A stretch of 64,000 nt of DNA from Capitulum mitella (taxonomy: Eukaryota; Arthropoda; Thecostraca; Pollicipedomorpha; Pollicipedidae). The stretch spans positions 31,798,368-31,862,367 of the forward strand of contig CP099841.1 of assembly GCA_030062745.1 (NCBI GenBank), read 5' to 3'. Below the pieces are notes generated by a model. The model was not told the origin of the DNA. It worked only from the letters and a program-made list of their open reading frames with translations, and searched no databases. Below are positions 11,401-23,600 of this stretch, piece after piece. Within the stretch, counting starts at the first letter, position 1, and every line of letters starts with the position of its first letter. The translations under genes and the position numbers were made by a program.

Positions 11401-14400
11401 GCGCCCGGGCCGGCCGCGGCGCGTGGAGGACCCGGGACCCCGCGGGCCCGCCGACCGGCGCCGGCCGCCTGCTGCCTCTGGGACGCGGCGGCGGCGAGCC
11501 CGCCACGGGCCACACGGGCCTCCGCAGCCGCAGACGATGCCGTCGGCGGCCGCGGCGCGGACGGCCGCCGAGCGGCGACAGTCCTGCGCCGGCCACGGCC
11601 GCGCCCTACAGTGTCCACTCTGACGGACCAGAGCCGGCCGGCCACGGCCGCGCCCTACAGTGTCCACTCTGACGGACCAGAGCCGGCCGGCCACGGCCGC
11701 GCCCTACAGTGTCCACTCTGCCGGACCAGAGCCGGCCGGCCACGGCCGCGCCCTGTAGCGTCCGCTCTGCCTGACCAGAGCCGGCCGGCCACGGCCGCGC
11801 CCTACAGTGTCCACTCTGCCGGACCAGAGCCGGCCGGCCACGGCCGCGCCCTGTAGCGTCCGCTCTGCCTGACCAGAGCCGGCCGGCCACGGCCGCGCCC
11901 TACAGTGTCCACTCTGCCGGACCAGAGCCGGCCGGCCACGGCCGCGCCCTGTAGCGTCCGCTCTGCCTGACCAGAGCCGGCCGGCCACGGCCGCGCCCTA
12001 CAGTGTCCACTCTGACGGACCAGAGCCGGCCGGCCACGGCCGCGCCCTGTAGCGTCCGCTCTGCCTGACCAGAGCCGGCCGGCCACGGCCGCGCCCTGTA
12101 GCGTCCGCTCTGCCTGACCAGAGCCGGCCGACCACGACCGCGCCCTGTAGCGTCCACTCTGCCGGAACAACGGCCGGGCCGGCCGTCCGGCCGCCCCGGC
12201 GCTCACGCGGCGGCGTTGAGCCTGTGTGCTCTAGCTGCACCGCCATTACAACGGCGGCGAACTTCTACCTCCTGGGCCCCGGACACAGAATTCCGCAGCC
12301 CTGAGTTCTACTGAGTGAACCCCGCCAACCTCCGCGGGCATTACATGCAGAGCAATACCATGGCCGATCTTCCCCGCTAGCCTCTAATTCCGGACACCTC
12401 TGTGACTGGCGCAGTGCGCAGTGTCCAGCAATTACGCCGGGACACAGTTACGCAGTTCTGTTACTGGGTTTACTGGGTCACACAGTTACCGGGTAGTTCC
12501 GCAGTTCTCATTAACCTCGCACACAAGGCATTTATACGAACTGAACAGTTGATATCAACCATGAGGCCTGGTTACTACAATGACCTGGGAACTTTTCACG
12601 GTATCCGCTAGCCTAGCGCACAGGACATCTGTGTACACGGGTAGTTGATATAGTCCACGGGGCCAGGTAAGGACGCTGACCTGGGTAGTTTTCGCAGAGC
12701 ACCTCCACGGGCGTGGCCCGCTTGGTGTCGCCGATCTTCTGGTACCGCTCCTTCAGCGTCTCGGCCTGCAGCCCCTGCCAGGGCAGACTGCCCCGCAGGA
12801 AGTACATGAACATGTGGCCCAGCGCCTCCAGGTCGTCACGACGGCTCTGCTCTGAAACGAGGTCACCGGCCACAGGTCACACGCCGGCACGTCAAGGTCA
12901 CCGACATCACAGCACGTAGCTGCGTATTCGAGGCCAGTTGCCTGACTGCTTAATTCCGTTGCAGCACACGGAAGACATAACAGAGGCGGCAAAAACTCAC
13001 ACTAATAAAGCGTGGCACCCATTAAGAAGATAGTCGTTTTGTACGGCACACAGCCGCGGCAGCATTCGGTGCGTCATCGCCCAGTAAGTGGCTAGACAGG
13101 CCTGATTCATCCAGGAAAGTTCCCACAGCTCATCACGTGCAGAGCGAGGCTGCGGAGTTATTGATGTATGTCTCCTCTGACCATCCAACGGAACTGGTGC
13201 ACTGCCCCCCCCCCCCGCTCAAGGAGCCGCGGTTCCGGTCATCATCCAACGGAGCTGGTTCACTGCCCCCCGCCCCCCAGCTCAAGGGGCTGCAGTATTG
13301 CCCCTCCCATCTTCGGGGGGGGGGGGGGTACCGCAGGGGTCAATGCACGTCAGTCCAGCCTCCAACTCACACCCCAGCAAGCCCTGGGTCACTGGCACCG
13401 AGGATCACGAAAACACGCAACGGAATCAACACAAAGACCAGCTCAGCTACGGCGACGGGGCAGCTGCGACCGCTGCAGATAAGCACAGAAACCGCACGCC
13501 GACGTCACGCCCCACGAGGACAAGGTCACGCTTCATCACGCGCTACGCCGCGTCACGGCACCCAGCGAGTCATCTGCGTTATCATAAGGCCGCCAATTTC
13601 GGACGCTACAGCCAATTTTGCACAGGTCGGTCTTATGAAACCGGGCTGAGTTTACGACACCGGGGCGCAGTTTTCCCCGGGAGGAGGTGACACTGGCCGA
13701 GGCTGGGACGGCAGACGGCGAGTCGTGCGGGCACGAGCCGGACACAGAGACCGGGCGAGTCACGCCACCCACCCGCTCTCCATGGCTCCTGCGGACTCAG
13801 GTGGACACAACAAGGTGCCGCGACACGCCAACCAGCAGGGCTACATCCTGCCGGTTCCGGGGGCTCAAGTGGAGACGCCAAGTTATCACGACACGTCAGC
13901 CCGTGTCTGCCGGCGACCACACGTAAGACTTGCGACAGTCACTGTCGTCGATTTCTTGATTATCGCAGCTACGATCCGCTTTGGCACAAAGTATGTCAGT
14001 CTATCACACGCCACAAACGGTCTTCCAAAAATAGCTCAAAACACAGTATTTGCGTAGCAACGGGTGGAAACCACGGACCTCCGAATTACGGGTCCATTTG
14101 TCATCCGACTGGCACACCAATTCCTTCATACACGTGTGCTCCACCTGGCCGGAGTTCCCAGCGCTCCGGACAAATCAATACGTCCGTTCGTCGCTGCAGG
14201 CCGCTGGCTGGTGCCTGTCGAGCCGCGCCGAGTCTCTGCCTCCCTCCCCCGCCACGGGACACCGGCCGGGGGGAGAGAATAATCCCACCCGGGACGCAAG
14301 GAGACCGTCCCCCCCCAAAAAAAAAACGTTTAAAGCTCTGACCCAACCTACACCCGCTCCTAGCCTGGCCTGACCTGACCTGACCTCGCGCAACAACAAA

Positions 14401-17400
14401 ACGGAGCCAGTGGCGTCCCCCGCCAACTATCCCTCTCCTCTCCCGCTGCTCCGCACGCATCGCGCCACTTGGCAGGCGTTCCGGCGGGGGGGACGCGTTC
14501 TTGCCACATCCGCCGGGCCGGCGCGCATCCCCCCGCCTGTCGACAGGCGCGGACAGGCGGCCGCTCCGCTCTCCCGCGGAACGCCTGTCAGGCGTCCCGC
14601 CGCCGTCCGCCAGCGAGCTGCGACCCCGGCCCGCACGGCTCACCTTTGCCCAGGTGCGTGTTGATGCTCATGTAGCGCGCCGTGCCCGTCAGGCTCTTGT
14701 TCTCCCGGTACGGGATGTGGCGATGCGTCTCCGGGTCGATGTATTCCTTGGCTAGGCCGAAATCTGTCCAACGGCGCGCCAACATCCCAGTCATCACGTG
14801 TACAGACGGGCACGAGGTAAATAGCAGATGTTAACGATGAAAGGGTGTCATTGACAAGAAGACGTAGTGCTGTTCTATTCGTTACTGTTAAGAACACCTG
14901 GTAATTAGTTTTAAAGGGGGTTAAGAGCAGTGGAGGCATCGCTAACCTATGATATGGATGATTTTGTCTTTTTTGTTCGAGGTGCGACCTATCAGGAAGT
15001 TTTCCGGCTTCACATCCCTGTAGATGAGATGTTTGGAGTGGACGAATTCTATCCTATGCAACTGAAAAGGAGAAAGTAAACATGTCAGCAACGTTTTCAG
15101 ACTCTGAGTCATCGCACTAAAAATTGCACAAACGCACAACAAATAATGAAGGGAGTAGGCATATCAAGAACGCAAAACAGTCCGGTCAAACGATCCCATG
15201 AAGACACTGGCAATTATACCGCTCAGATTTCAGTGCGACTGGTACGCGGCAGCGTCGTTCTAGTTTCCTTGGTATATTATTCCACTGTCATTCGCCCTAC
15301 CACACTGGTCTCAATGTAATACAATGCTGGTCTCAAACTACAGGAGTTCACCATCAAAGCCAACAGCAGACCGCGACATAGCACATGTCCGTGATGCTTT
15401 TCAGGCTAACATAAAAAATCCACGGGGTCACCGATAGATCGCCGTAACTTCAAGTGCAAAAACAATCAAATCTCTATGTGTCATCCACAGAGTATGCTCG
15501 TGCGTCCCGCTGCCAACAGTGGCACGCGATTCGGTTCCAGCGAATCGCCAACTTAAGATCACGTCGAAGAGCGGCATGATTTGTAGCTGCCAGAACTCAG
15601 GCCTATTAGTCCACCAGCTCGGCGATTCCTTTACAACAGCCTGGCCAATAATCCAAAACCAGTTCCGGCCCCCACACCACTTACTGCGCCACTCCGTTAA
15701 AACAACACCACAAATAAAGAATGATCGTTGAAATTGAAACACTTAGGTGTAGCCTCATCATCCCTAATCATCCAAAACCCCAAAGACCGTGCTACCAAAA
15801 TTACCATGATCAGCAACCGACTTGGCATTTAAGATTCTCTTTGCAGCTTAATATCGGGTTACACCAGCTCTGAGGCCGAGTGTAAATAATACAAGACGAT
15901 TTGTTCGGGAGGAGGGAAGACAGGCATTTATCAGCATGCAATCATGCAGCTGATGATCCCCCACGTGAGTAGCCCGTAAATTACCATTGCGAAACGACCG
16001 GCTTGGCTAACAACATTGTATCGCTTTCCTGCATTGTGGATTTGTGACATGGTAACAGCCGTTGGTAAAGTTACTAGGAAATTCGGCACGATTCGGCAGC
16101 ACACTGGTGACGGGTGTCAGCGGAAAGTCGCGCAGCGCTGGACAGGTTGCACCCGGCCAAATGACAGACACCGCTCCATGTGGAACGTCGATCTTCAACG
16201 CTGACCACGTTCCGTAGACAAGCAAGGCCGACGCTATTTTCGCGTTCGTCACAGAAGCGGACACTAAAGGAAGGTGTTTAACCTCACCAACTGTACCACG
16301 AAGAAATGAGGCAGAGGAATGTTCTAGCTGCACTACAGTCATCTTGGAGATATAACATGAGACACCACATTAAGGTGCATTTTGGAATCCTTCACGAAAT
16401 TTCTGGACGTGATAATTAGGGTTAAAAAATTTGGATACAGTTTTGGATTCGAGTATTTGGATGGGTACATTCGTTTGAATATCTGTTTTAAAGTCCGCAC
16501 CATTTCGTCCTTAACGGTACAATTTGAACAAACATGTCAAAATCAGACCGATGCACCATTGGATGAACAATTTACAGACCTTGGACGCTGCGGCCAAGCA
16601 CCAGGCGGACGGCGGGGCGGGCGATGCCGGGGCAGGGGAAGGACGTGACGTCAGCGGCAGAGGGAGCTCTGATTGGCAAACATGCTGCTGTGTAACGAGG
16701 GGTGCAATCCATCAAGTCCACACAATACAGTGTAGAGGAGTGATTTGCTTGAAAAGACGAGATAAATATGGGAAGACATTCACTCCAGCACTGAAATTGG
16801 TAGGAAATTCCCGACTCACTTTTCGCCACCGTACCCGTACAAAATTAGAATATGAAATGAGAAATTCGAACAAGGACCAGGTTCCGCCCGAATTTCGGTA
16901 CTACTCATAACCACTCGGTAACATGTATTTGCAGCATCGGCAGCAAAACTTTACTGCTGTCAACGACCCACGTGCGCTTTTTGCCGCTTTTCAAGGACAG
17001 GAACTAAACGTGGTAAAGGTCGTGCTAAACACAATGTGTTTAAAAATAACCGCATCTGCGAAGAGAAAATTCGAGTTTTAGTCGCCAGGACAGTATGTGA
17101 TGGGTTTATCGTGCCACGGTTTCTGGGTGCGATTTCGCACCAGCGATATCCTTATGAAAGGAATGCATTATTAGCATGGAAAATCAGAAAGTGTGCAAAA
17201 GCTCTTCGTACGCGCAATGCCATTGCGACACTGAGACACCAGCTATTTCCCTGTATTCGCCTCAATAGACATAAAAGGCAGACATATGCGGCTTCAAAAC
17301 ACGCCACAAACCGGGCTCATGTCTATTTTACTGTGGCGTTCCGCACCACTCAACGACTGGTTCTGCCCCAGCGTCTCCGCCCGCCGTTGCCAGACACGGA

Positions 17401-17639
17401 ACAAATGTCAGGTCACTATCGAGGCTGATCACTGTCCCACGACACATGATGCGCAGATCACAAAACGACACAATTTTGGCACAATTTTGCACAAACTTCA
17501 GTCCCTACAACCGATCCCCCAATTCCAGGTTAGCGGCATAATCTGGTTTGGTTTGGCAAGGCAAGGGTTCGAGTCGCCTCGGCGCTCGATATTTTTCCCA
17601 CAGGTCACTTGGTAATTGACCTATAGAGGCAGACACTGG

Positions 17640-17670
<31 letters not shown>

Positions 17671-20600
17671 CATATATAGTATATATACATAGTATATATA
17701 TTGTATATGTATATATATTATATATATTGTATATACATATACTATGTATATATATATACAATATATATATACTATGTATATATACTATATATATATCTAT
17801 AGAGAGAGAGAGAGAGAGAGCCAGTGTCTGCCTCTATAGGTCAATTGCCAAGTGACCTGTGGGAAAAATATCGAGCGCCGAGGCGACTCAAACCCTTGCC
17901 TTGCCAAACCACGTTGCCAGGTTAGGGATCGGTAACGGACGCCCTGCCAACTAATCTACAGACACGACATAACGTACAAAAGCCAGAATAACACTAGGCC
18001 ATGTAAAAATTAGCATTCCACTTGGTTATGCATGATCTGGCTGATATATTTCTTAACCCGCGCACGACCGTCGGTCCGTCCCGAACACCGTCGACTGGGG
18101 GGGGGCAGTTGACTGCCCCCCCCCCTCTAACTCACGAACGGTTGGTCGCACGATAAAAATAAGCATACCGTTGGAAAGCCCGTCACGAGTAGAGCTCGAA
18201 ACTGGTCTCATTTTTAGTTTTAGATAATATGTAAGCCAATTTATGCCCTATATATGTTTTCTCATAGCCAACTGCATGAGACCGAGAAATGGCCTGAATC
18301 TCAAGGCCTGTGACTAATAACGCATAGGTAAAGGCACCAGCGCACAAGTAAATGTCCGCGGATGCCGATACACGTCTAATTTCCTTAGATTTGTTCAATA
18401 TATACGCCGAAACGTTGAGTTAAAGACACCGTAATTCTCCCGTCAGGCGTCACTGTGCGCTGCTGCCGTATGCGGTACCAAATTGACGGGAACTAATTTT
18501 AGCGTTCCTTTAATTTCGCGAAAAAAGACAATCTATGTAAATTGTATTGATTTTTGTGGTTCTTGTGATGGTTTCTCATGCTTAAATTTTGGAAAAATTG
18601 ATTAGTTGCCAATCTACAAAGTTGGCGGAGCTTTATTCGCGAGAGCCTGTTTATTTCCAAAATATGCTACTTTTTCAAACTTTTTGAGGTTCCTGGTATT
18701 ACTTACATCTGTGCAAGCTCGTTGTGCCATTTTCTACCCATTCTGAGTAATTTATCGTCGATTTTGACGGTGGTACATTTTGGCCCACTTCAGTTATTCG
18801 TGACCTGACCTCAGGTCAATGGCTGGAAGTCACTGATACTTTGCCCAATGACGGTAACTAGATGTCTGCTTCACTCCACACTAAAAATGTGATGAAATAT
18901 TCCGTCAATTTCAGAAAAAACGGCGATATGTCTTAAAAATGGGCTTGACCTTAGGTCAATGACCCGGAAAATTCCGAAAAATCCGAGATAGCAGATTTGT
19001 TGCATCTATCACGATCACTAATCCCTGAAAGTATTATTGAGATATCTTGTTTTGCGAAAAAGTTAGAGGACGCTAAACTTTTTTGGACTTAGGTCTGTTT
19101 GACCTGGTCTAGGTCAGGCACCTGACCTGACCTGAGGTCGAAATTTTGACACGAGACGTAAAATTGATGGAGCAAAAGGTACACAAAGTTTTGTAACTCT
19201 GTGTTTGTTGGTTCTCTTGCAATCCCAGAAAAACCTCAGGGGGGGCAGTCAACTGCCCCCCCCCCAGTCGGGGACGGGTTAAGATTCCGCAGCGAAATGC
19301 AATAGCGCAGCCAAATCTTCAGATCCGGCGAATAATCGGCTGAGTCCGAATTTTCGGCCGAACATCAGAAGCCTTCAGTTAGCAAGCTTCCGAATTTTTT
19401 TCGCTTGTCTGATACCTCAGAACACAATTTAAACCGAAATCAAATCTGGTAATGCAATACACGACAGGAACTACCACGAACGAGCTCAAAACTTTCCAGA
19501 TCGGCAGACGAGGTAACAAAGGGCCACAAATAAGCCCAGCGCCGTAACCGAAAAACCCATTTGCATTCCCTGAGATGGAGACCACCGCGTAATGGGGCTA
19601 CGGGATGAATACGGCCTTACCCCAACAAATGAAGACGCCAAGAACGCCAAGACGTTTGGCAAGTTCGGCCATTACGCTCGCAAGTGTTCCGTGAATACGA
19701 GCGGGCAGCCTACCAGTGGCTTTCTCAGAACAGTTCTGAGCCAGCAATCCCCGGTAATCTCCTCCTGGCAAATGTCAACGAGGAAGGCCCGGGGAGATTC
19801 ACCGCGGTCCGGGGCCCAAGTCCGGGAGTGACACGTGCCGGGTCACGGGGTCACCGGAGCAGCAGCGGGCGAGTGGGGCGTCAGGGCTGCGGCTGCGCCC
19901 AGTCAGCTGACTGCGCGTCAGCCGTCCGTGGAGGGCTGACGCCAGCCGGGGGTAACGCCCTATTCCCAGCTCTGCACGGGGCCACCAACCGGCCGGGCGG
20001 CCGAGCCGGCCGGTCCCCGATCTGACGTAATGACATCACGTACCGACAGTCGTGGCGGCGGCCAGCCATGAACGGCAAACCCAACCCGACCGCAGACAAA
20101 CTGAGCCCACGCCAAGTCCGCAACAACTCCGCCAAAACACGAACCAGATAACGGCGGACACGAACACGGCGGCTGTGTGGCCGCCCTAAGACTCAGTACA
20201 GACGGTCGGGCCCCAAAATAACAGGCATTCTGCGCATCTTGGGTTCACTGAAAAGAAACAGCAGCATAATTTGTGGTATTCTTGATGTATATGCATGATC
20301 GCAAAATCCAGCACTATCTGCGGTAACATGCACCTGCAATTTCACTAACTGCGCCTGCATAGTAAGACCTTAAATTACATTAATACGATTTGTCCGTCCT
20401 GCACACCAAGAAAAGTACTGGACAATCCCGTCACGAGATCAGTAAGACACTGAGCCGAGTCTGAGCCGCTCAAGCACTCCGTTCGAACGTGTTGCACTTT
20501 GTCGAGACACAGTGTAGTGGATTCGTTCAAACAGGGCATGGTTTTGTTTTTACAGCATCTGCTCACTGACAAAGCCGGGAACACACCGGACTGAACTGTG

Positions 20601-23600
20601 ACATGACTCATCAACGATTCCTGGGCCAGAAGCTCAGCGCGATGATAATACCGTGACCTGTCATCGAGTCTGTCATGTTGTTCCTCTCGTTCAGTACACA
20701 GATCCGCACACAATGCAGTAATGGGGCCAAAGGGCAATCTCCATTCATTGGATGTCTTCAGAATTAACTGCATAACGTTCTGGTCCGGCTGGCGCGTAAC
20801 ACGACATCTCCCAAACATACAAACCGTGAGGGCCGAGCTTCCCCATCACTGGTGGAATGCAAATGACTGTCAAGCCAGTTCTCGCCACGCACCCCACAAG
20901 TAACGCTTTTTGTGAGGTTCCAGATACTATGAAATGAATAATGAACAGAAAAAATAGGATAAACACACTGGTGCGCTTTTGTCGGACATCCATCGATAAA
21001 AAAGATCAAAACATGACAAAATAACACGCCCACCGGCAGCGCTAGACATCACTATCATCTTCCCAGTGGCAGGAATGCAAGACAGCAGCATTTCGGGAAT
21101 GGGATATGCTGTAGGGCAGGCAGACTTAGATATCCTATCCAAGTACCGACTGAAAGCTCGTGATGTAGCCCTTGGCTGCCGGCCATACTCCGAATCAATG
21201 GGGCCCATGGCTACTATTTGCTCTTTTCACAAACAGCGGTCAATGCTTATCACGCGCCAAGAAACACGACAACGATGCATCCAAATACAGCGGCAGCCGA
21301 CGTACGACGCACGGAAACATCAGCTCATGTCAGCGTTAGCCCACACGACAGACGCTGCCTATTGTTCGGGCCAGCAGCGCCGGCCGATGGACAGGACAGG
21401 TACCGAGACGGACCGGGTACCGGACAGGGACAGAGGGACCGGGTACCGGACAGGGACAGACAGACCGGGTACCGGACAGGTACAGAGGCAGACCAGGTGC
21501 CGGACAGATGCAGAAACAGACTGAGTACCGGATAGGTACAGAGACAGACTGGGTGCCGGACAGGTGCAGAAACAGACCGAGTACCGGACAGGGGCAGAGA
21601 CAGACCAGGTACCGGAAAGGGCCGAGTATCGGACATGTACAGAAACAGACCGGGTACCGGACAGGCGCAGAGACAGGCCGAGTAGCGGACAGGGACAGAG
21701 GCAGGCCAAGTGCCAGACAGGTACACAGACGGATCGAGCACTTAAATTGAAAGGTGAGGCAAATTACGTTGCTTCACTCGGGCATGGACGAAAGAGAATG
21801 CCCTCTCCATTAACAAAAGAATTCCCCAGAACTTAACATCAATAGTTTCCCAGGATAGACGCCGAGCTGCATTCTACCAATGCGTCGGGCTCGCTGACGT
21901 GTCTCTTGTCCCCCCCCCCCCGATCAGCAGCTGTCCGGGACACATTTCCGGCCCGTCAAGATGCCGGCCGGGTCAGAGAGTCGCCGCCGCCGCCGCCGCC
22001 GCGGCGTCCCGGTCCCGCCCCAGCTCACAGGGACGACGCGGTCGGGCCGTTCGATCGGCTCCGTCGCGGCTCGGCGTGTCGATGCCGAGATAGGCCACGA
22101 TCCCACCGCGACAGCCGCGCATCGCCCCATCTGGCGGCCTCCGGCGTCCGGCCGCCGCGCCGAGCCGCGGCCCCCGACCGCCGCCCAAACACGCCGACGG
22201 ACACACGGCGGCGCGCCCCACACATCACCCGCCGTCCGACGAGCACAGCAGATCGCGGTGCGATGCGTCCGCCCCGTCTTATCTCGGCCGCCCCGAAATG
22301 GAGTGTAATTGCTTCGTCTACAAGCTGAACGTCTGTCGTACTTTTGACAGCCGCCGAATTCTCAAACGCCCGGGGAAACCTCAGACATGCTCATAAAAAT
22401 TCGTGTGAGTCAGTTCGCGTCTCACGGGTAGTGTTCTGCGGCACACGCGAACATCACGTAATGTAGACCGAGGTTTCAGCCCAAGACAGTTCCGCTTGTA
22501 GTCCAGCAGACTATGTCACGCCAGTAAAGCACGACAGACTTACTAATTGAATGGCTATCAACAACACGGTTTTCAGGGTGAACTTGCGATCACACAGGTC
22601 GAAGAGGTCCTCTAGGCTGGGGCCGAGCAGCTCCATGACCAGGGCGTTGTACCGCCCGCACGGGCCGAAGTAGTGCACCCTCGGCACGCCCTCTGCGAAC
22701 AAACACGCCTCCGGTCAGGTCACGCGACACGGCGCCGGTCCGGCACGAGCCACGCCGCCGGCTCGCGGAGGGACGGACACGCCCGACACGCCCGGGGCCG
22801 GGCAAGGTCGGTCTGCCGCCTCCCGAGGCCGCGTCCCGCCCGGAGCAGCCGGCCACGGCGGGTGGTCGCGCGAACCCCGGGCGCCGCTCCGAGCACACAA
22901 GGGGACGACGTCAACACGGACGTCATCAGAGTGAGCTACAACGAGACGGCAGAGAGCGCACGACAGCACACACTGCATCGGCACGCAAGACAGAGTTATG
23001 TAATACACTTCACACGCTACACATTATCACACAGAAGTGGTATTAACGTGTCCTTTTACGTAGAATGACCACATTGGACGCCGCCGCACGGCTTTTCCTG
23101 GATGGACCGACCGTGCCAAGGTCGGCGAAGGTGTGCTGAAAGGAGGAACAGGCGCGACGCCCAATCTTCTCGAATCAGCTAGGCTTGGCTCCGCGCCCAA
23201 AAATATGCCCGAAGGCGTGCTACCTACGCTAGGGAAAATCGCAACGTAGCACCTTTCCGCGCAGTAAGCCAGGAAGCCTTCGAACTATGCATACTAACCA
23301 GCAAGAAGTTAAGGAGGACCTAACTCGGCCAAAGGCGCAAACATTCTGGGAAAAAACATTATCCGAAAGACCACGTATCACAAAATCCGATCCCGTCGTT
23401 AGTGAAAGGTCGAGCCTCATTCGCAGATGATCATGCCTACAACACAAGAGAAGCAGGACCAGCGGGGCCGTGTCAGCGCCTACGCTGCTCAGGTCTCTCC
23501 GCTGCAATAGCCGGAAAAGGTCTGCGCCTGCAACTGAAATCCCGGGTTCCACAGCATCGGCGGTCAGTGCGCGACATGGCCGCCCCATGACAGACGTGGT

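Larger units (their letters stand above)
8865..12680 (-). other. CK1 gamma intron 6
   Basis: A GT-AG intron of about 3.8 kb. It holds two separate minisatellites, listed separately, at 9358-9607 and 11580-12165. Between them lies an AT-rich stretch around 10090-10500 with nothing recognised. No coding exon was seen. Confidence 0.8.
15062..22543 (-). other. CK1 gamma intron 3
   Basis: An intron of about 7.5 kb, GT-AG. It contains the SINE pair and AT microsatellite (17508-17975), a TTAA-flanked MITE candidate (18057-19278), a minisatellite (21398-21735) and a C run with CpG-rich DNA (21905-22250). 15062-17500 and 19300-21390 hold no recognised gene or repeat. Confidence 0.75.

Noticed and set aside
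17885..17958. A tRNA gene on the minus strand
   Set aside because: A- and B-box-like sequences are present but no acceptor stem or complete cloverleaf closes, and the tail plus mirrored copy fit a SINE.
21066..21836. Plus- and minus-strand frames of 80-152 codons with repeating QTEYRTG-like or SVSVPVR-like text
   Set aside because: They are translations of a 26-28 bp minisatellite in intron 3.
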